Shown here: piece after piece, positions 15,402-25,363 of the stretch
How the letters are laid out: each line of letters starts with the position of its first letter
Position numbering within the stretch: the first letter of the stretch is position 1
Source: Flagellimonas onchidii
Lineage (GTDB): Bacteria; Bacteroidota; Bacteroidia; Flavobacteriales; Flavobacteriaceae
DNA length: 64,000 nucleotides
Direction: 5' to 3'
NCBI RefSeq assembly: GCF_004804315.1
Contig: NZ_SRXX01000002.1
Location: forward strand, 62,001-126,000
Notes under the pieces: model-generated
Seen by the model: the letters and a program-made list of their open reading frames with translations, nothing else
Database searches by the model: none
What the model was told of the DNA's origin: nothing
Position numbers and translations under genes: made by a program

Positions 15402-15988
15402 TGGAAGATGAACTAATTCAGATTTGGCAATCCTCTAGCGATCAAGAGCGTATAAAGTTTGAAAAATCAAGGTTGATGATTGAGTTGGAATCCAGTTTAA
15501 CCCGTTTGCATAAATGGTGGAAATATCTAGAACTGGTTGAAGGAGTATCGATATTGATATGTATTCCGGTGTTTGCATTTTACGTTTACTTTGTTCCATT
15601 TATCCTGTCGAAAATTGCTTCAGCATTAACAGTGATATGGCTGATTTATGTAATTGTGAGGATTGTAAGGATAAAGAAGTATAAACCTAGTGCCTTCACG
15701 GAAAGTTACTTAGATTATTTGCACAAAACCAGGAAGTATCTCAAAGTCCAAATGTATCTTTTGAAATCGTCTCTTTATTGGTATATCCTACCGGGCATTT
15801 TTTTCATTTTTTTGTTCCTTGTAGGTGCTTGGGAGAAGCCGGAAACCCACAATGTGATTATATTAACAGCGGTACTTGCTATTTGTATTGGAGTTATCAC
15901 CTATTATATAAACAAAAGAAGGGTTCGGAAAGAGTTTGAGCCTAGGTTGAAAAAAATTGATGAGCTTATTGCCGTTATGGAAGAATAG
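15398..15988 (+). CDS. Membrane protein, probable anti-sigma-like partner
   Basis: The start at 15398 is chosen because its ATG overlaps the sigma factor's TGA. 196 aa: a cytoplasmic N-terminus (ELIQIWQSSSDQERIKFEKS) and four hydrophobic helices (about 50-70, 74-92, 128-148, 155-172), ending in a basic tail. No zinc-binding anti-sigma motif. The IWQSS...QE...FEK pattern is seen in Flavobacteriia proteins encoded after ECF sigma factors. A role in sequestering the sigma factor at the membrane is inferred from coupling only. Confidence 0.7.
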   Translation: MMEDELIQIWQSSSDQERIKFEKSRLMIELESSLTRLHKWWKYLELVEGVSILICIPVFAFYVYFVPFILSKIASALTVIWLIYVIVRIVRIKKYKPSAFTESYLDYLHKTRKYLKVQMYLLKSSLYWYILPGIFFIFLFLVGAWEKPETHNVIILTAVLAICIGVITYYINKRRVRKEFEPRLKKIDELIAVMEE

Positions 15989-16040
15989 TGTTGCTTAAAA
16001 GGGAATCCGTGCTTTTATCTAAAATGAAAATCACCTATAA

Positions 16041-17447
16041 ATGAAAACAAATAAAATACTTACAGCCATTTTAATTTTGTCAATTACCACAACAGCATTT
16101 GGACAAGATATAAACGGCCAATGGAACGGACTTCTAAATATTCCAGGTTCACCCTTGAGATTATCCATAAATGTAAAAGAAACACCAAATGGGCATAGTT
16201 CTACCTTGGATAGTCCTGACCAAGGTGCTTTTGGTATTCCCGTAGATACTACCTTATTTAAAAATAACATCTTAAAATTAGTGGTGGTCAAACTTGGAAT
16301 TGAATACAATGGGGAGTTTTCAGACGGGTCATTTAAGGGCAATTTTATGCAAGGGCCAATGACTTTGCCTTTGGAATTGTCCAGGGATAAGTTGGAAAAA
16401 TCTTCTGTAAATAGACCACAAGAACCTAAAAAGCCATATCCCTATCATACTGAGGATGTAACTTTCAAAAATACAAGGGCAAATATCACCCTGGCAGGCA
16501 CTTTGAGCATGCCCAGTAAAGAAGGTAAATTTCCAGCAGTAGTTTTAATTACCGGAAGCGGCCCACAAGATAGAAATGAAGAAATCGTGGGACATAAACC
16601 TTTCCTGATAATTTCCGATTACTTGACTAGAAGGGGATTGGCCGTTTTGAGGTTTGATGATAGAGGTTTCGGAAAATCTACCGGTGATTTTTCTAAGGCT
16701 ACTTCTGCCGATTTCGCTACAGATGTCAGTAGCGCAGTAACTTATTTAAAAACAAGAAAGGAAATTAATGAAACCAAAATTGGCCTGATTGGCCATAGCG
16801 AGGGAGGGTTGATAGCTCCAATGGTGGCTGCTGAATCTAAGGATGTAGATTTTATTGTTTTATTGGCGGGGACAGGAATTGCCGGAAATGAATTGTTGTC
16901 CTTACAAGGAAAATTAATTGAAAAAGCGTCAGGGGTATCTGAGGAAAAAATAAAAATATCTGGTGAAATCCGGGATAAAATGATTGTTATGACAATGGCA
17001 TCAGATAATCTGGAAATGTTGAAAGATGAATTAAGAACATATTTGGACAAGGAACTTCAAAATGAGTTGTCCAAATCTTTGATACCTCAAGGAATGACCA
17101 AGGAACGGTTCATTTCGTTACAGGTAGATTTTATGGCTACTCCTTGGATGGTCTATTTTTTAAGGCATGACCCAGCCACTATATTGGAAAAAGTAGACTG
17201 TGCAGTATTGGCGGTAAATGGGGGAAAAGATTTACAAGTACCACCCAAGGAGAACTTATCGGCAATTGAAGCTGCACTCAGAAAACATGGGAATGAGAAA
17301 ATTACTCTAATAGAGTTTCCTAATCTAAATCACTTGTTCCAGAAATGTGAAACAGGAGCTCCAACAGAATATGGAGTCATAGAACAAACGTTTTCACCAA
17401 TCGCTTTGGAAGAGATTTCCAGTTGGATATTGAAACAAATACGATAA
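16041..17447 (+). CDS. Secreted alpha/beta hydrolase
   Basis: 468 aa with a signal peptide (cleavage near TTAFGQ). Residues about 22-130 form a lipocalin-like beta domain (GQWNGLLNIPG...LRLSINV). The alpha/beta-hydrolase domain starts near 140: oxyanion-side GSGPQDRNE, then RFDDRGFGKSTGD, the nucleophile elbow GHSEGG (Ser catalytic), AVNGGKDLQVP (Asp) and NLNHLFQ (His). This architecture matches periplasmic esterases/peptidases of the alpha/beta family in Bacteroidota. Substrate unknown. It may be transcribed with the sigma operon, 52 bases upstream. Confidence 0.85.
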   Translation: MKTNKILTAILILSITTTAFGQDINGQWNGLLNIPGSPLRLSINVKETPNGHSSTLDSPDQGAFGIPVDTTLFKNNILKLVVVKLGIEYNGEFSDGSFKGNFMQGPMTLPLELSRDKLEKSSVNRPQEPKKPYPYHTEDVTFKNTRANITLAGTLSMPSKEGKFPAVVLITGSGPQDRNEEIVGHKPFLIISDYLTRRGLAVLRFDDRGFGKSTGDFSKATSADFATDVSSAVTYLKTRKEINETKIGLIGHSEGGLIAPMVAAESKDVDFIVLLAGTGIAGNELLSLQGKLIEKASGVSEEKIKISGEIRDKMIVMTMASDNLEMLKDELRTYLDKELQNELSKSLIPQGMTKERFISLQVDFMATPWMVYFLRHDPATILEKVDCAVLAVNGGKDLQVPPKENLSAIEAALRKHGNEKITLIEFPNLNHLFQKCETGAPTEYGVIEQTFSPIALEEISSWILKQIR

Positions 17448-17583
17448 TTGCCACACTGTTTTTGAGGTAATATTGTACTTTTTAAAATATCGTTGAATTT
17501 AATTCAGGTGTTTGATTATAACTTGGATATAGGTATATAAAGTTTTAAATAGTTTTGCTGTTATATGGGATGCCATTTCATAA

Positions 17584-18816
17584 ATGGCTTTCATGTTAAA
17601 GAATTTAGCTATATATGTATATACATTAACTCAGCCTATATTCAACAACCCTGAAACTGATATGTTGGCAAGCTTAAATTTTTGGAACACTATCCTTGCT
17701 CTGGAAGCAGTTTTTGCTTTCGTATTGTTTGTTTTTTTGATTAAGCTGTCAATCAAAACTAAAGTATACCTCCCACTTTTGGTTTTCACGTTTCTTTCGT
17801 TTGCGGAATTCACCATTTTGGCATTAATACATTTTGGGGCAATTGAGTACTTTCCGCATTTGATTTATATCAATGAGCCCTTTTTTATGCTCTTTGGACT
17901 TTTACTGTTTCTATATGCCAGAAGTCAGGTGTACCAACAATTCTTCTTTAGAAAGAACGATCTTTTGTTTTTCGTCCCTTTTGTTCTAGCGTTCATAACC
18001 TATCTGCCCGATTTTTTAGAAACCTCAACAGAAAAACTTGCTTTGCTGAGCAACGAAGGAGATACGGGGTTTGATATTGTACAGTATATATGGGAATGGA
18101 ATTTTTATCTGGTGGTAAACATTTTCTTCCTTGTCAGGGCAATGAAAGAGTTAAGAGTCTACGATTTCAAATTGAAAGCGCAACATTCCAATATTAAAGA
18201 TTCAAGTCTATATTTTACGCAACTGTTAATCAAGGTATGCCTTGGTTTTTATATTGTGGAACTAGTTTTTGTTTATCTTACCTATTATGGATTTCCTCAT
18301 TATAATCAGATATATTTATCGTTAAATCTATTGACGGGGATTGTGTTATTACTGGTGAATATTGACGCGATTAAGTCTCATCGGCAGATTTTTCAAAACC
18401 AACTCTCCCAAATAAAACTACCAGTGATAACAAAAAATGAACTTGGGAAAAGAGAGATTAAATATGCGAGTTCAGGATTGAATGAAGAATCTTCCAAAAA
18501 AATTGAAGTAAGTCTGCTTCAGTTCATGGAGGAGAGAAAACCATACCTAGAGCCACAACTTCGAATAAAAGACTTATCCGCATTAACAGAAATACCCGTG
18601 CATCACATATCCCAGGTTCTTAATCAATCTTTCGATAAGAATTTCTATGAATTTATTAATGAGTATCGCATTAAAGAAGCCATGAGATTATTGAAAAACC
18701 CAAAATATCAAGATTACACCTACGAATCCATAGCTTTTGAAGTAGGTTTCAACTCGAGGTCGGCATTTTATAATGCATTTAAAAAGATAAACAATACAAC
18801 ACCTTCAAGATTATAG
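17584..18816 (+). CDS. AraC-family regulator with 7-TM sensor domain
   Basis: 410 aa. Residues about 30-265 contain seven hydrophobic helices, and about 300-410 form an AraC DNA-binding domain with two HTH motifs (LRIKDLSALTEIPVHHISQVLNQ and YESIAFEVGFNSRSAFYNAFKK, then TPSR). These membrane-embedded AraC regulators in Bacteroidota are thought to sense a lipid or membrane signal and act at nearby promoters. It lies between the hydrolase and the amine oxidase; no target can be named from the sequence. Confidence 0.88.
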   Translation: MAFMLKNLAIYVYTLTQPIFNNPETDMLASLNFWNTILALEAVFAFVLFVFLIKLSIKTKVYLPLLVFTFLSFAEFTILALIHFGAIEYFPHLIYINEPFFMLFGLLLFLYARSQVYQQFFFRKNDLLFFVPFVLAFITYLPDFLETSTEKLALLSNEGDTGFDIVQYIWEWNFYLVVNIFFLVRAMKELRVYDFKLKAQHSNIKDSSLYFTQLLIKVCLGFYIVELVFVYLTYYGFPHYNQIYLSLNLLTGIVLLLVNIDAIKSHRQIFQNQLSQIKLPVITKNELGKREIKYASSGLNEESSKKIEVSLLQFMEERKPYLEPQLRIKDLSALTEIPVHHISQVLNQSFDKNFYEFINEYRIKEAMRLLKNPKYQDYTYESIAFEVGFNSRSAFYNAFKKINNTTPSRL

Positions 18817-18948
18817 GCTTCGCTTCCTTTTACAATTGTCCTGATTTATAAATCAAAGCAACTCCCCAGTATTTTTCTTGTCCTGATTTAAAAGGCGCTA
18901 CAAAAAAATGATTCGAACAGACTTATTTTGTTCTCAAAGTAATTAACG

Positions 18949-19113
18949 ATGAACAGATTAAAATTTGAAGAATTGTTTGAAAAACCTCTAGGAGGATGGG
19001 ATTTTAAAAATCCCGAAAAAGGACACCAAGATAGGTTTTTAAAAAAGTTGCAGAGGCACAAAAACACTTTTTGGTTGAAAATCCAACCTGGTGGGAATCA
19101 AATTGATTTTTGA
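18949..19113 (+). CDS. 54-aa truncated small protein
   Basis: ATG at 18949, product MNRLKFEELFEKPLGGWDF..., containing KGHQDRFLKKLQ and ending QIDF at a TGA. The GHQxRFLxKL pattern is the N-terminal signature of longer Flavobacteriia proteins that continue into a membrane helix, and the present protein stops before one. It could be a truncated remnant or a short expressed peptide. The next gene's longest frame overlaps its end. Confidence 0.4.
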   Translation: MNRLKFEELFEKPLGGWDFKNPEKGHQDRFLKKLQRHKNTFWLKIQPGGNQIDF

Positions 19114-19148
19114 AAGTACCATCCTTTTTCAAAAAGGCAGAAACTAAT

Positions 19149-20510
19149 ATGAATGCTAAAAATAAGAAAATGAATTCATTGATAGCCATACTTCTTTTAT
19201 TGACAACCTACTCTTCATGTGATAAAGATCAAAATGTCGGGATTAATTCAAAAACACAGGAAAAAAAAGTAGTGATCATTGGTGCTGGGGTCTCGGGCTT
19301 GGCGGCTGCAAAACATCTTAAGAAGAAAGGCATCGATGTATTGGTCTTAGAGGCGCAGGATAAAACAGGAGGTCGATTAAAAACGGACAGAAGCTTGGGT
19401 GTTGCCTTTGACGAAGGTGCAAGTTGGATTCATGGCCCAGAAGGAAACCCGATTACATCCTTAGCATCATCAGCTGGAGCTGAGACTTTTTTGACAGATG
19501 ACTTCAATGTTAAGGTGTATGACCAAAATGGTTCCGAATATTCAAGCAAAATACTTTCAACAGCTGAAAACCAATACAATAGGAAGATATTTAGGATAAA
19601 CGGGGCTGAAGACCAAAGCTTTGGTAATGCTTTTTATAGCAAGTACCCCCAATACCAAAATGATAGATTATGGACCTATATGCTTTCGGCCTATTTGGAA
19701 TTTGACACGGGTGGAGACCTTTTTAAACTATCATCCACATACTTTTATGATGATGAGGAGTTTGATGGTGATGATGTTATTATCACCAATGGTTTTGATA
19801 AAATTACCAACTACTTGGCCCAAGATATTGATATCAGATTAAACAATAAGGTTCATAGCATTGATTATTCCAACGAAAAAACCATAATAACCACCAACAA
19901 AGGTGAGTATGAGGCTGACTATGTATTGGTTACTGTTCCGTTAGGGGTATTAAAGAAAAACATCATAACATTTATTCCCTCATTACCAGAGGAAACCCAA
20001 AATACCATTGATAATTTGGATATGGGATCTGTAAATAAATTTCTTTTTACATGGGATGCTCCATTTTGGGACAATGACCTACAGTACATAGGTTACACTC
20101 CAGAACAAAGGGGGAAGTTCAACTTATTCATGAACGTTGGCAAATTTACCTCTGCGAATGCCTTAATAACCTTTGCATTCGGTGATTATTCCAAAGAGAC
20201 AGAACAAATGTCTGATGCCCAAATTACAGAGGAAGTAATGGTGCATTTAAAGGCAATTTATGGTAATGACATTCCAAACCCTACCAATATGCTAAGGACC
20301 AAATGGAATACAAATGAATACACCTTCGGTTCCTATTCATTCGCAACAAATGGAACAACTGGTGAAAGCTTTGAGGTATTTGAGGAACCTATAAACGATA
20401 AAATATTCTTTGCTGGAGAACACACTATTGTCGATTACAGAGGAACTGTTCACGGAGCTTATTTAAGTGGTGTCAGGGAAGCAAAAAATATAATCAAGCT
20501 ATTAAAATAA
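19149..20510 (+). CDS. Flavin-containing amine oxidase, lipoprotein
   Basis: The start at 19149 (MNAKNKKMNSLIA...) gives a lipobox ending TYSSC. About 453 aa. Rossmann FAD-binding GAGVSGLAAAKHL, then LEAQDKTGGRL and GASWIHGP. A C-terminal FAD element FAGEHT...GTVHGAYLSGVREA. The middle is a substrate domain. Members oxidise primary amines, polyamines or histones, releasing H2O2. The lipid anchor would place it in the periplasm or at the outer membrane. Upstream ATG at 19110 is possible but would bury the signal. Confidence 0.88.
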   Translation: MNAKNKKMNSLIAILLLLTTYSSCDKDQNVGINSKTQEKKVVIIGAGVSGLAAAKHLKKKGIDVLVLEAQDKTGGRLKTDRSLGVAFDEGASWIHGPEGNPITSLASSAGAETFLTDDFNVKVYDQNGSEYSSKILSTAENQYNRKIFRINGAEDQSFGNAFYSKYPQYQNDRLWTYMLSAYLEFDTGGDLFKLSSTYFYDDEEFDGDDVIITNGFDKITNYLAQDIDIRLNNKVHSIDYSNEKTIITTNKGEYEADYVLVTVPLGVLKKNIITFIPSLPEETQNTIDNLDMGSVNKFLFTWDAPFWDNDLQYIGYTPEQRGKFNLFMNVGKFTSANALITFAFGDYSKETEQMSDAQITEEVMVHLKAIYGNDIPNPTNMLRTKWNTNEYTFGSYSFATNGTTGESFEVFEEPINDKIFFAGEHTIVDYRGTVHGAYLSGVREAKNIIKLLK

Positions 20511-20563
20511 TATTTCCCTCTATAAAGCTTTAAACATAATACGAGTACACTATTAGATTTTAC

Positions 20564-21151
20564 TTATTTGAATAACCTAAGTGACAGAACGTATTTGGTT
20601 TTTTCATTCCTATAAACCCTAATTGTATTGAAAAGAATCATTACGATATTATAAAGGTAAAGTATCATAATGGGAACCAAGAATTTTAGAAAAATTCCTT
20701 GTGGTTCCACATTTTTCATTATTCTACCAACTAGTCCTGAAAACCAAAAAACAATATATAGATAAAATAAAATAGACCATGTTATTTCAAAATTTAAAAT
20801 TGACTTCCCAACATCGTTCACATTTTTCAGTTTATCTTTTTTTAGCAGCCAAAAGATTAACGGGAGGATAATACCCAGTAAGGGGAAAAATAAGAACCCA
20901 AGCGCAGAAAAGTTCATTAAAGTTAGGTATCCTTTATCTTCTTGAACCTGCCAATCAATAACTTTATCAGGAGTTGTATTTAAAGCTATTGCCAACCTTT
21001 TTAAAGTATCTCCCCTAGGTACGGTTTCGTTGTTCTCAATTCGTTGAATGGTTCTGAGGCTTAAACCGGATTCTTCGGCCAATACTTCTTGCGATACGCC
21101 CTTTCGTCTTCTTAAATCTTTTACTCTCTGTGCCAAATCCAAATTCTTCAT
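20564..21151 (-). CDS. XRE HTH protein with DUF4870 membrane domain
   Basis: 195 aa. Residues 5-60 form an XRE domain (RVKDLRRRKGVSQEVLAEESG, then LSLRTIQRIENNETVPRGDT). From about 77 a DUF4870-like membrane part begins (NFSALGFLFFPLLGIILPL, then FWLLKKDKL, LNFEITWSILFY) with three or four helices. DNA-binding heads fused to DUF4870 suggest a membrane-sensing regulator; target unknown. Convergent with the amine oxidase. Confidence 0.85.
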   Translation of the reverse strand: MKNLDLAQRVKDLRRRKGVSQEVLAEESGLSLRTIQRIENNETVPRGDTLKRLAIALNTTPDKVIDWQVQEDKGYLTLMNFSALGFLFFPLLGIILPLIFWLLKKDKLKNVNDVGKSILNFEITWSILFYLYIVFWFSGLVGRIMKNVEPQGIFLKFLVPIMILYLYNIVMILFNTIRVYRNEKTKYVLSLRLFK

Positions 21152-21255
21152 TTTAACATAATCATGATTCTAGGGCAAAAGTATCTGGTCTTTGCTGTGT
21201 TGATAGTGCCTGTATTATGTCATTCTTACGTCATTCGTATCTAGACATATGTTGC

Positions 21256-23436
21256 TCACCAATTAAACCAATGCGTAAATTTCAGGGTCAATGACCAACT
21301 TTTTCCAATATTTGGATCTAACAATTGCGTATTCGTATACACCAAAAATAAGTCGGATGCCGGTTTGTATCGCCATTGAAAGCGGGAGTTAAGATTAAAG
21401 TTTCTTGACTGTTCATTGTATTGGAACAATGTGGCAAAAAACAACTTGTTTGTAAAGGTCACATCTACCTCAGAACCTATAAGCCAAAATTCAGTATCGT
21501 TCCACGGAGCAGGTAGGCTAATATGGTTATAACTTAGGTTTGCATTTAAACTCACATGGGGCTGAAACCGATATCCGAGTTCCCCGTTTAGATTTATGCG
21601 GTTTCCATCCAAGTAATAGCCCCCAAAATAGCCACCCACGGTATATGTGAACATACTTTGAGGTTTGGAACTATAGTCAAAGCGTGCGGCATTCCATCGG
21701 TGTTTGGTTCCAACATCAAGAGAGTCCTTTCCAGATTGTGTTGGGTCAAATGGGGCCAACAGCTCAACATACTCATTGATCAGTCCTACCTCAAAACTGC
21801 TTCGATTGCGGAAACTGAGCAAATATTCTAATTCGCTCATGTTATCTGTTCGCTGTAAATCTCTATTTAAAAAATAATTGCTGTTCCATTTTGGACCATG
21901 GCTTAACACTTTACTTTCCTCAGTTTTCGGAAAAAAGGTATGGCCCAAAAAAGCATTTACATTGACAAAATCCTTTCGAGGTACAAAACCTACTTCGGCA
22001 GTATAATCTTCTCCTACATATTGTTCCTGTACTCTCCAATTCCATTTTCGACTTTTATACTCCAAATGTGCTGCTTGCGTAAGATCGTTGCCATTGATTC
22101 GGCCGGGCGCAAAAGATTTGAGAGCGAAAGCTTTACCTGTCCATAAATTATTGGAAGAGGCCAAATTGTACTCTACTCCCAAATTGCGATTGAATTTAGG
22201 GAATTGGGTGCGTAAAGAATCTGCCTCTTGAGGATAACGAAGGGATTCCTTATTTACAAACATGAACCCAATACTTGACCGACTGAATACCTTACGTTGC
22301 AGTGAAAACACAGCAAAATTTTGATTAGGTCGCCCAATATCGTCAATAGTAGCCGTTTGCATGTCCATTATCCCTAAACGCCATTTTTCATTTAAATTAC
22401 CACTTAGCCTCGCTCCCGCGCGTATGGGAACACCTAGGCCTATCCGCCTCGAAAAGAAAGGACGAATAGTTGGATATCCAAAATTTGCAAAGAGATCTCC
22501 ATTTTCCAGAAAAAATTGTCTTCTCTCAGGAAAAAACAACTCGAACCTATCCAAATTGGTTACTTGGCGATCCACTTCTACTTGAGAAAAATCGGGATTA
22601 ATGGTCAAATCTAGATTTAGGGAAGAACTAATACTAATCTTAACATCTCCTCCAACTCTTTTTTGAACATCGTTTTCTTCATCAAAATCTTGCGAGAGGC
22701 CACCCAAAACATATGGAATTATGGAGAAATTGGTTCTGGGTGCGGGCGGAGGTGTATCCCAAACCAAAAAACCTGTATAGGCCAAGGAAGCGGTGGGAAA
22801 TTGTCTGGGAATGGGCGTCCAGCTTGACTTTTCACTGGACTTTAAATCTAATCGACTAAAATTAATGCCCCATTCGGTGACACCGTCCTCATATCGAATC
22901 GATTTAAAGGGGATGGCCATTTCAACTACCCATTTGTTTGGATCTTGTTTGACCTTAGAAACCCATTTCGTATCCCAATTCAAATCCACACTGCCTCCTC
23001 CAAACATAGTACCGTCCCATTGTGCTCCAGCGGCATTGGAACCAAAAGAAAAGCCCGTGGTCTGATTGTTGAATGGGTCAATGAACAATAGAAAGTTATC
23101 ATTCTTTCCGAAAGAAAAGTCCCTCCTCAACGATTCCACATAATACTTGTCGGGAACACTATTGAAAAAAATAGCCGCCAAGTATATGTTTTTATCATCG
23201 TAGGTCATCCGAATCTCCGAAGTTTCATTTGCCTTTCCCGTGTCCATGGGCAAAACCATGAAAAAATCATCTGCCACATCCGTTTCCTGCCAAGCTTTTT
23301 CATCCACTACCCCATCAATAGTGATTGGATGTGTCGTTTTTCGGATATGATATCTAAAGTTTGCGTTCTTTTTTTGGGCATGTAGATGAAGCACCCCAAG
23401 AACAATGGTAAAAACTAAAATGCTCTTTTTTGGCAC
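21256..23436 (-). CDS. DUF5916 outer-membrane protein with CBM9-like domain
   Basis: 726 aa with a signal peptide (HLHAQ). Residues about 30-220 are a CBM9-like sandwich (PITIDGVVDEKAWQETDVADDF, MTYDDKNIYLAAIF). From about 240 a DUF5916 beta-barrel-like domain follows, with INPDFSQVEVDRQVTNLDRFELFFPERR and RRQFFLENGDLF, many alternating aromatic strands and a terminal aromatic (WFNW), as in outer-membrane barrels. The family is widespread in Bacteroidota with no fixed function; carbohydrate binding or transport is the usual guess. Confidence 0.88.
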   Translation of the reverse strand: MPKKSILVFTIVLGVLHLHAQKKNANFRYHIRKTTHPITIDGVVDEKAWQETDVADDFFMVLPMDTGKANETSEIRMTYDDKNIYLAAIFFNSVPDKYYVESLRRDFSFGKNDNFLLFIDPFNNQTTGFSFGSNAAGAQWDGTMFGGGSVDLNWDTKWVSKVKQDPNKWVVEMAIPFKSIRYEDGVTEWGINFSRLDLKSSEKSSWTPIPRQFPTASLAYTGFLVWDTPPPAPRTNFSIIPYVLGGLSQDFDEENDVQKRVGGDVKISISSSLNLDLTINPDFSQVEVDRQVTNLDRFELFFPERRQFFLENGDLFANFGYPTIRPFFSRRIGLGVPIRAGARLSGNLNEKWRLGIMDMQTATIDDIGRPNQNFAVFSLQRKVFSRSSIGFMFVNKESLRYPQEADSLRTQFPKFNRNLGVEYNLASSNNLWTGKAFALKSFAPGRINGNDLTQAAHLEYKSRKWNWRVQEQYVGEDYTAEVGFVPRKDFVNVNAFLGHTFFPKTEESKVLSHGPKWNSNYFLNRDLQRTDNMSELEYLLSFRNRSSFEVGLINEYVELLAPFDPTQSGKDSLDVGTKHRWNAARFDYSSKPQSMFTYTVGGYFGGYYLDGNRINLNGELGYRFQPHVSLNANLSYNHISLPAPWNDTEFWLIGSEVDVTFTNKLFFATLFQYNEQSRNFNLNSRFQWRYKPASDLFLVYTNTQLLDPNIGKSWSLTLKFTHWFNW

Positions 23437-23707
23437 AATGGAAAATCTGAATTGGAAAATGACTGACTATTATTATGGTTGAATACCATAGTTAACAGCA
23501 ATGAAAATAGGATTTTATACCTGTACTCGGTTTACTTTTTATCTGAACGACATGATTTTACGTATTAAGAACGGGAAGTTCCATAGATTCATTTAAGAAT
23601 GTGATTTATTTCACAATGTATTTCAGTCCAAATTAAGCGGAAATTCATGAATAGGTAATCTCATTTACAAAAGGAAATGGACATAACAACTGAATGAGTA
23701 ATCAAGA

Positions 23708-24967
23708 TTATTTTTGCTCCCGATATAGTTGAAAGTAACCCCAAGCAGCAATACCCCCAATGAAAGAAAATATGGCCAACATCCAAAATACATGTTGATG
23801 TCCTTCTATTCCTGGAGCATTATCCAGAAGATAACCCATTGCAGGACCTGCAAAAATATCAGGCGTATAACCTACAAGTGAAATAAGTCCTACAGCTGTT
23901 CCCGTAAGAACCAAAGGGATTTGACCTACCTTCATCACAGCAAAATATAGGGACCGTGCCGCGTAAACCCCAGAAGCCACAATTAAAATCGAGATAAAAA
24001 ACAAGGCCGTTGCCGAAGCCGAAATTATACCCGAGGCAAATAGTACTGCGCCAAAAAAGGAAACCACAAAACTAACCACTAGCCATAACGTAACACGAGT
24101 ACGATCTGCAACCACTCCTATCAACACACCGATAATCGGACGAACAAAAAGTAGAAAGGTCCCAACTTGGGCCGATTGTACCTGATCATACAACATAACA
24201 TCTTGGGCATATAATGAAAACACATCGGTTATTTTATAACCCACATAGGCGCACAGAATAATGATCATCAGTAACCATACGGAAGGAAGGCGAGATACTT
24301 CCCGTATTTGTGACACCGTAATTTTCTCTAAAACTATATCTTTTTCCAATTGAGCATCAATCTTCATAAAAAACCAGACCAATAAACCCACAAAAGCAAC
24401 AATAGCGGAAGAGACCAAGACCACATACTTAAAAGCATGTCTGCTTTCCGAAACACTTGCTTGCGAAACTTCGGAAACAATGAATAAAGAAAAGATAAGT
24501 ACACCCATGGTCCCGAACAGCGCCCCCACCAATCCACGGCCACCATCCAAAAACCCAAACGCTTTCCCTTGGGAATTACTGCCTCCCCAAACCCGAGTTG
24601 CTTTGATCATTGGCGCCCAGAACAAAAAAATTGTTGTGAAACCCCAATAACCGTAGAGGAATTTTAATGTTGTAAAACTTGGGAAAGAAGCATAGACCAG
24701 TCCACCAAGAGCTGTCATCCATAGTGCCACAGCGATTAATTTTCTTGGCGCAAGTCTATCAGCTAAAGGCCCTCCAAAAGGATAGAATAAAAAGGCGACC
24801 ATTCCGTAAATAGACTGGCATACTCCAATTTGCCAATTATCCAGCTGAAAAACCTCCAATACCGTAGGTCTAAAAACCCGTGAAAGCACAAAAGGAAGAA
24901 TAAACACCGACTCCCCTGCTAAAATAAGCACCAATAGGAAGTGCCAAGGGGCCTTTTTTTGACTCAT
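23708..24967 (-). CDS. MFS transporter
   Basis: The start at 24967 (MSQKKAPWHFLLVL) is preferred to 25042 because it places the first helix at the N-terminus. About 419 aa and 12 predicted helices. The MFS motif after helix 2 is GGPLADRLAPRKL; the second-half equivalent is GVVADRTRVTLW. GRGLVGALFGTMGVLI is in helix 5. A permease for sugar phosphates, organic anions or nitrate is possible. Monocistronic; substrate not readable. Confidence 0.85.
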   Translation of the reverse strand: MSQKKAPWHFLLVLILAGESVFILPFVLSRVFRPTVLEVFQLDNWQIGVCQSIYGMVAFLFYPFGGPLADRLAPRKLIAVALWMTALGGLVYASFPSFTTLKFLYGYWGFTTIFLFWAPMIKATRVWGGSNSQGKAFGFLDGGRGLVGALFGTMGVLIFSLFIVSEVSQASVSESRHAFKYVVLVSSAIVAFVGLLVWFFMKIDAQLEKDIVLEKITVSQIREVSRLPSVWLLMIIILCAYVGYKITDVFSLYAQDVMLYDQVQSAQVGTFLLFVRPIIGVLIGVVADRTRVTLWLVVSFVVSFFGAVLFASGIISASATALFFISILIVASGVYAARSLYFAVMKVGQIPLVLTGTAVGLISLVGYTPDIFAGPAMGYLLDNAPGIEGHQHVFWMLAIFSFIGGIAAWGYFQLYREQK

Positions 24968-25081
24968 GAACTTTTGTTGGAATACAGATAACTTGCTAAA
25001 AATAACAATTTGAAGTGATTTTGAACAAGAACCATGACTCACAGAAGGCCCTTCTCCTGATTTGTCATCCCAAACCGAATT

Positions 25082-25363
25082 TTAATTCTTGTTGTCAAAA
25101 AGAAAAGCTACATTTTCCGGAACATGCTTCATTTGAAATTCGGTCCATGTTGCGTGGTCAACAATGTTTTCACTCTTATCAAAAAGCATTAGGCTCCCTC
25201 CTTTATTGCTCAATTTGATGGTGCCCTTTACCGTCCCTTCAATTTTTTTGGAATCCCCAGATTTGATTTTTCCTTTTAGGGCAGTACTTCTTCCCTGTCC
25301 ATCCATCAATTTCCAACCATTGAGTTCTACATCTTCTGCTCCCCGATTGTCAGTGATATCCAT
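25082..25363 (-). CDS. Lamin-tail domain, out of frame with the nuclease
   Basis: 93 aa starting MDITDNRGAEDVELNGW. This is the body of a lamin-tail (LTD) beta-sandwich: NRGAEDVELNGWKLMD, LKGKIKSGDSKKIEG, then IVDHATWTE. It overlaps the nuclease gene by 37 bases in another frame. The nuclease ends NPAGDENEGEWISLT, which is the first LTD strand, so the two pieces read as one domain split by a frameshift near 25360. It may be translated as a second polypeptide from the internal ATG. Confidence 0.6.
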   Translation of the reverse strand: MDITDNRGAEDVELNGWKLMDGQGRSTALKGKIKSGDSKKIEGTVKGTIKLSNKGGSLMLFDKSENIVDHATWTEFQMKHVPENVAFLFDNKN

